Positions 58,501 to 64,000 of a DNA stretch of 64,000 nt are shown one piece after another. The DNA lies in assembly GCA_025024175.1 (NCBI GenBank), contig QCXZ01000041.1, positions 18,781,786-18,845,785 on the forward strand, given 5' to 3'. The notes beneath the pieces were generated by a model. It worked only from the letters and a program-made list of their open reading frames with translations, was not told the DNA's origin and did no database searches. Numbering within the stretch: the first letter of the stretch is position 1; each line of letters begins with the position of its first letter. This DNA is from Rhyzopertha dominica. Lineage: Eukaryota > Arthropoda > Insecta > Coleoptera > Bostrichidae. Made by a program: the position numbers and the translations under genes.

Positions 58501-61500
58501 AATTTTATTAGGTATGGAATGTGTTTTGCCACCAATGAAAAATTTGCTGTTTTGTCTATACAACGTTGTAATTTTTTAGAGGAGGTACTATTTTAAATTT
58601 TCTTCTTTCGACAAAATTAAAAAAAAAAACTTTATATGATAGATGCCTCTACTTAAAACAATTCAAGGATGGTCATATTTTTAAGAGAAAAGATTATAAC
58701 AGCCAAATCGCTAAAGTTAGGGGTATAATAAATATCTTACATAAAAAAGTAAGTAGTTGTTGAGTACAATACTGATACGATACTGGAATGCGGCACGTCA
58801 CTGGTTACCAGAATGTTTTAGGCACATGGCGTTGGTAACCGTGCACAATTTTGCCCTTAGACCTTTTTGATATCTTTTATGGCGAATGAGCTATGGTCCG
58901 AGGGGTCTTACGTATCAAGGGCGTAGCCAGGTTTTAGCGTCGAGGGGGGAGGGTTAAAAAATAAAACAAAAAAATTCATGAAATTACTATTCATGTAAAA
59001 ATGTAAAAAAACACAAACGCGTTAAAGAATTAGTCTTCTGGTTTTTCGCTTAAATATATCCACTACTTCATCCGGATCAATTTCCGTATCATAATGAATT
59101 GTACCCTATAAAAAATATGGTTACCTTACAAAGAAATAAAATTGCGACTAAGACCCCCCGATTTCATTTCTGGTTACAAGGGGTGGCGCAGTGCAAGGTT
59201 TGACGCACTCTTATGCAAAGATGCCATAAGTACGAAAATGGAACTCGAAATCTTTATTTGCATCGTCACGAGTTCCATTTTCGTACTTGCGGCGCCTTTG
59301 CATAAGAACGCGTCAAACCCGCGCACTGCGCCACTGCTTGCAACAAAAAATGAAATCGGGGCCTAAGACTACACTGCACGTCAAGACTTAATAAAACATT
59401 AGTCCCATTGAGTTATTTACTTACTCATGGATTAACAATAATAAGGCAAGTAAGTTACTCGAACACTTGAAGACAAAATTGAAACTGAACTAAACCACCC
59501 GCACCGCACGAAAGCATACAAGAGTTACCGAATGCGATAATCGGCGACAGTCCGCCACAGGTGGCAGCGCGGCAAATTCAAAATATTGAAATATATTGAA
59601 TATTAAAAATTTTAAAAATTCTGCGAGGGCAGTGAGGGGGGACTAGGGGAATAAAAGTATTTCTATCAACCCTTGCTATAAACAGGGTGGTTTAATACAT
59701 TCTTATACATTTTGGTACTGACTTCTGTTTAATGGGACCTCATAAGACAAAAGAGCGTCCAAAATATTAGAATTATTCCATGTTTTTAATAAATTTTGAC
59801 ATTTGGGAAAATTATTATATCTCAAAAAACGGTTACCCATAGCTAGAGGGATGCCGTTTTCGTTGGCAGTTTACTAATAAAATGTTCATCACTTGTAAAT
59901 ATAACATTTTATTACAGATTTAGTAGTACTAAAATCTGGTATTGAAAATCGACCATATTCAGTCGTCGCTAACTTAATTTGTTTAAATAGCACTCTACTT
60001 TCACTGTAGTTTAATTCTTAAATAGTAAGTAACGTAATGCCTTTGTTATGATATAAAGAAGTATGTGTCTAGTTTTAATAGTTTTTGCAAATGTTACATT
60101 TTTATAGATTTTATTACTTAAGTCTTTTGTTGCAGTAGGTTTAGTAGAACACGAAATACAGTGAATGCACTTCATCTTTTAGCTTTATACAGTCAGTATC
60201 TGTTTGATGTCAGTAGGAATCGTCTTTGTGTTTATAGTTTACATTCAAAATTAGTTATTATTCTAAAATTGAACTCCTTGACATGTTTTTATCCTGCAAG
60301 AGTGCGATAAAGCCGCTTATTAGCCAGTAGAATTCTCTGATAGAGAAAGAACACCGAGTAAAGGACGTTCTAAATAAGCCCTTGCAGATACGATCTGTGG
60401 TCTGTACTATAAATAAACATGGCAGTCACTCCTGTATGATCTAGGCCTAGGCAATTAAGCCTAAACAAATATGAAGATTTTATAATAATAAATAATATAT
60501 AATATTAAGAACGTAGGTACAAGTGACGAAGAAGATTTTTTAGAGATGAGTTATTTGGTTTACTTGAAAATGTTCCTTTGGCTTACGTAAGAGGCCTGTA
60601 TTTTCAACAAGGCGAAGCTCTTGTCCACAATGGATAAATAATATCAATTTTCACAAAACTAGTAGAAGTAGGGCCAATTTGTCTCTCCGCAAGATCACAT
60701 AACTTAACACCCACCGACTTTCTTTTGTGAGTTTATATTAAAGATATTGAGTACAGCGATATGAGAAATAGAGAAAGAGAAACGTTCGGGGCTATTAGAT
60801 TTTAATCAATAATAAGTACTATTGTTTTCTTTGTTTCATTGTTGTTATACGCTTTTGTTAATTTTGTTGTATTTCGTTACGATTTTTGTGTTTCCTTTTG
60901 AATAATGAATGAATAATGTAATACAACAGATCCAAATATCTGTCAGTTGCCTATTATTCTTTCTTTTTAATATTTTTTAGATACTGACGAGTCAAAACAT
61001 CCACCAAGCGTTGATGGTATTCATTACATTTAAATAAATTGTACCCTGCAAGGGGCGACGATTATTTATTTGGGTGAAAGAACACAGAATAGTTTATTTC
61101 AGCGTTCATTTAAATTCTCTTTTTGCTTTTTATTTAAACAAGTGAAGACCTAGTGTTATTATTACAAATGTTGTAGGTAACAAATCAATATACTTTCAGA
61201 CAAAAAAGATACTTGCTAGTAGCACAATCAGCGGTAATTTTAGTTATCAATATATATAGGAAAGGAAATTATTTATAAACTTGCTTACGTCATGTCGAAC
61301 GGAAATTTTTTTTTGAAAATTCAACTACGGTGAAACTAGGATGCTTTAAAAAAAAATCGAGTTCGCAGTGATTGAATTTAGTCAATTTTCAATACATCGT
61401 GTGTTTAAAATATCTGAACTATTTTTTTTCGAATATGTAAACCTTAATTAATAAATGACGTAAATTCCCTTAGCGACTGCTAGGCACCATAATCTAAACA

Positions 61501-62136
61501 AGGTCATGTGAACAAGAATTATAACTCATTATTTTAAATATCCTTTAGAGCAAATTGGCAATATTCCTTGATATATTAACCTTAAAAAAACTATTTCCAG
61601 TGATAGACGCAACGGGAAAGCCAGCTTCCGGTTATTACGCAGGTAATGTGTACCATATCGGAAATTACGACGAGTGTATCAGCATAGAACACAACACTAA
61701 TGGAACTGCGATAACTGGCAAATATTACCTTGCACTTATAACTCCAGCCAAAAAGTCCTTTAAAAACTTAATGCTTGCGGTAAGTATAATTGTAAACATA
61801 AATTTGAAATTAATGAACGGATACATTAGGCGCTCAATAGAACAACTATAAGTGGAGATATTCCTTGGCCAGATTACATAAAAATACTATGGGGAGCTTG
61901 CATACCATCAGCATGTTCAGCACATGATTTGCAAAAAATCTGGAACTATGCTAACACTCAACATAATTCTGGCCTGCAATTAATGTTCAGTGAAAGCGCT
62001 TGCACCGTTCATGATGAACCTATGGAATTAAGGAGCTTGGACTACCTTGTTGTATTATTTTTCGGCATTGTAGCTGGCGTCATAGTGATAAGTGCTATGT
62101 ATGACCTCATTAGATCTAAAGAAAAAAATAAGAATG
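55552..62136 (+). CDS. NRF-6-like protein, copy D (NRF half only in window)
   Basis: Exons: 55552-55753, 61601-61779, 61830-62136. The start is ATG with a clean signal peptide (MEGKIVLFVILLLFRITLSL), followed by the NRF domain with PNCREQ and DRWAVQ. Exon 2 reads IDATGKPASGYYAGNVYHIG and NYDECISI. Exon 3 reads ILWGACIPSACSAHDLQKIW and the first membrane helix VVLFFGIVAGVIVISAMYDL. Exon 3 is 307 nt and corresponds to two exons of copy B (227+77), so that intron is absent here. The gene ends at a GTGAGT donor in phase 1, but no acyltransferase exon is found before 64000. It either continues beyond the window, with gene E inside its intron, or is truncated. No disabling change in the visible part. 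Intron 1 is 5.8 kb and repeat-rich. Confidence 0.8.
55754..57900. other. Intron 1 of copy D, first part
   Basis: AT-rich, no recognised element. Open frames at 56489-56692, 56920-57213 and 57349-57585 show no family features. Confidence 0.45.
57950..58300 (+). pseudogene. Tc1/mariner-type transposase fragment
   Basis: Broken frames reading RSPDFTPFDFLW, LKNEVYRTIQATAEDMRER and, later, a SFRTF tail. This follows the SPDLTP.DFFLW...LK..VY...... end of IS630/Tc1/mariner transposases. One stop lies between the LW and LK blocks. Confidence 0.55.
58916..59610 (-). mobile_element. Deleted hAT copy related to 22444-25781
   Basis: Starts with the terminus CAAGGGCGTAGCCAGG. A minus-strand C-terminal transposase piece near 59100-59030 reads HYDTEIDPDEVVDIF. 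Then comes a large hairpin (59148-59371) and a segment shared with 23720-23830 and 25650-25740 (AACAATAATAAGGCAAGTAAG, GCGGCAAATTCAAAATATTG). It lacks the 1.8 kb insertion found in the other copy. Confidence 0.55.
59148..59371. repeat. Hairpin with arms of about 100 bp
   Basis: The left arm 59148-59247 and right arm 59269-59371 are near-exact reverse complements with a 21-bp loop; the inner 20 bp (AAGTACGAAAATGGAACTCG) are identical. A partly truncated version lies at 23590-23700. Confidence 0.75.
59660..61600. other. Intron 1 of copy D, last part
   Basis: AT-rich. Contains a degraded transposase fragment at 60588-60745 (listed separately); nothing else recognised. Confidence 0.45.
60588..60745 (+). 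pseudogene. Second Tc1/mariner-type transposase fragment
   Basis: Reads YVRGLYFQQGEALVHNG, then after a stop SARSHNLTPTDFLL. This corresponds to the FQQDGAPAH...RSPDLTP.DFFLW region. The catalytic Asp after QQ is Gly-Glu here, and an in-frame stop follows. Confidence 0.45.
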
Positions 62137-63291
62137 GTGAGTAACAATAATTATCATTCTGATAGAACCTAACGAACAACATAATATGTGTGTGCTCATT
62201 AAGTGTAGGAAAGTGTAATAGCACTGAAAAGAAAATGAAGTACTTGATATTTTTAGATATTTCTACATGTACCTATGTGAATTTTCACTCTGCTCTGTTT
62301 AAAATGTTTGATACAAAATTTAATAATTATTTTTTAAAAGATGATTTCATCGGTATTAAATAATATTTTTGTTCGATCGCATCATAAGATAGTATTTTTG
62401 GTATGAAAATCTGGACGAAAACACCATCGTTTTGTTAAAGACCATGGTTGCTACGTTTTCTTTCGTCTTAAAAAATATATTTTGGCAGAAAAAATAAATA
62501 ATCAGCCACTGATTGTTTTATTAATTTTGAAATTTTAATTTAATAATAAATTAATTACTTGTCATTAATATTAAAGGAACAATTATTATAGTTTTGAAAT
62601 ATAACCACAGCATAGGGAAACCAGCAGACTCACTCGAACGGCGGCGGCGGCACATTAATCTTAGTAAGTGTATACTTTATCTGAATAGAGAAGAATACAG
62701 GGCATCATCAATGACGTCATGCGCGCAAACTATTTTTCGCACGTGACGTTTAATGTTAAAAGCTCTTTCACATTAATTTACTGTCTGCTGAAGCAATGGG
62801 GAGGCGGAAGAAAAATTATTATAAGGGTTCCTCCAGAAATCATAGTCGACATGAAATGTTATATAGTTCATATTTACAGAAATAAATGGGTTATTCCATA
62901 TTTTGAATAACCTGGTATAATATCATAATAAGTTAGTAATATCATGCTTACTTTTTATGCACACCCTACAATAGTCAGCAATTTTCCGAATATTAGTTTA
63001 GCCCACAGATCACCTTTCTGATGTGCGAGTCTAATGCAAAGTTTTGGTTACTTATTGTGGCGCCATCTAGTAGCGGCTCTCCTTAGTACATAACAGGAAA
63101 ACCTCTATAATTACAGTAATCTATTAGACGGACAATATTATTGCTATTCAAAAATACATTTTTTTTTAATTTAAATAAAACCCATTTCTTGCGATCCATA
63201 CTTTTATTATGCATAATAATAATTATAGTTTACATGAAATCAGTATTAAAATAAAATTATGAACACTCAAGTAACTATTCTTAATACATAC
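62137..63291. other. Spacer between copy D exon 3 and gene E
   Basis: No further exon of copy D found. A GGC triplet run at 62641-62650 and a CT/GC-mixed stretch at 62700-62760 are the only notable composition changes. Confidence 0.4.
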
Positions 63292-64000
63292 CAGGAAAAT
63301 CTAGCAACTGCTAGTTCATCATCAGGAATAGACGTATTTTCAAAAGGACCTGTGCATAAATTTCAAAATTATTATAATTATCAAATTATCATAATTAGTT
63401 ACATATGAGTATTTAAACACTTACCTGAGGATGTGGATGGGAAGAGTGATACTTTAGCCTTTCTTTTTCTATTGCTGGAAGATGGTCCAGGGATACTTCT
63501 GAAATGCTCAGCAGGTTTCTCCAGTGCCGGGGCAGATTCAAATTCTAGTACAAATATTTTTATATAACACTACAAAAACACTTTTCTTAATACATATCAG
63601 GAAAATCTGTAGCAACTGCTAGTTCATCATCAGGAATAGACGTTTTTTCAAAAGAACCTGNGCATAAATTTCGAAATCATTATAATTATCAAATAATCAA
63701 ATATTTAAGTCACAATTTACCTGATGTTGTAAAAGTACTTTTTTTAACGATGTATGTTTGCTTTGGAATTTTCACTTCCAATGACGATACTTCAAGTTCA
63801 ACAAATTTTGAAGTAGAAGGCAACGGTTCTAGTTTAGGTGTTGCTTGGAGTATTTCTGGAATACCAGTATGAAGTTAAAATTTATAATTTTTTTACAAAT
63901 ATCTCTTCATACCTCGAACCTTCGTAGGAGTGATAATCTTATATGGATCTTCAGGTGGACAAAAACAGTTTTCCTTTACTGAAGGTTCATCGTAATCTTG
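63292..64000 (-). CDS. Unrecognised multi-exon gene E (5' end outside window)
   Basis: Minus-strand exons with matching splice sites: 64000(+)-63913, 63855-63721, 63657-63598 (see duplication), 63544-63425, 63349-63292. The internal exons are phase 1 to phase 1. The translated pieces are low-complexity and acidic or Ser/Pro-rich: QDYDEPSVKENCFCPPEDPY, LEPLPSTSKFVELEVSSL, SIPDDELAVA (twice) and SIPGPSSSNRKRKAKVSLF. The last has a basic RKRKAKV stretch that could be a nuclear localisation signal. No known domain. Uniform phase suggests cassette exons that can be skipped in frame. Confidence 0.55.

Noticed and set aside
61020..61560. Additional exon of copy D before 61601
   Set aside because: Open stretches exist, but phase and motifs are already satisfied by splicing 55753 to 61601.

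Overview
This 64 kb window is AT-rich eukaryotic DNA with short phase-conserved introns, degenerate DNA transposons, non-LTR retrotransposons and a complete Ty3/gypsy element carrying an env gene. It most likely comes from an insect; the order cannot be fixed from the sequence. There are no bacterial features.

Host genes. The backbone is a tandem array of four plus-strand members of the nose-resistant-to-fluoxetine (NRF-6-like) family: a secreted or luminal Cys-containing N-terminal NRF domain followed by a multi-pass acyltransferase-3 domain. I call them A (215-1745, 5' part outside the window), B (7001-21833), C (30222-37840) and D (55552-62136). They were assembled exon by exon. Homologous exons keep the same length and phase between copies (164, 166, 176, 133, 143 and 109 nt), which supports the models. 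A looks intact where visible. B lacks 25 nt in its penultimate exon, which shifts the frame in the last membrane helix. C carries at least five lesions and is a pseudogene. D has a good signal peptide and NRF domain, but no acyltransferase exon is visible before the window ends. A fifth, unrecognised gene (E, minus strand, 63292 to beyond 64000) is an array of short phase-1 exons, one of them duplicated.

Mobile DNA. 39357-49776 is a 10.4 kb errantivirus-like retrotransposon on the minus strand. It has 544 bp LTRs differing at one base, an ATAT target duplication, and gag, pol and env. Gag and pol overlap at a C CCA AAC slippery heptamer; pol is broken by a one-base frameshift in its integrase C-terminus. 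Older elements fill the introns and intergenic DNA. They are a TIR transposon with a spliced transposase-like gene inside an intron of B (13637-15605), a TIR element with a decayed THAP domain (3449-4443), a hAT transposase relic (22444-25781) with a second hAT-like element nested in it (23837-25642), two CR1/jockey-type LINE relics (26338-28330 and 52400-55003), a foldback-like element (38158-39282), a long inverted repeat (10320-11555), two small MITEs, two Tc1/mariner-type fragments and several minisatellites. One minisatellite family occurs in introns of both B and C in opposite orientation.

How it fits together. The NRF-like genes expanded by tandem duplication and then diverged or decayed. 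Transposons account for most of the intron length differences. The LTR element is the youngest insertion and sits between C and D. The host-gene splice models, domain calls and repeat boundaries below were read by eye. Statements about element families are inferences from motifs and were not checked by database search.
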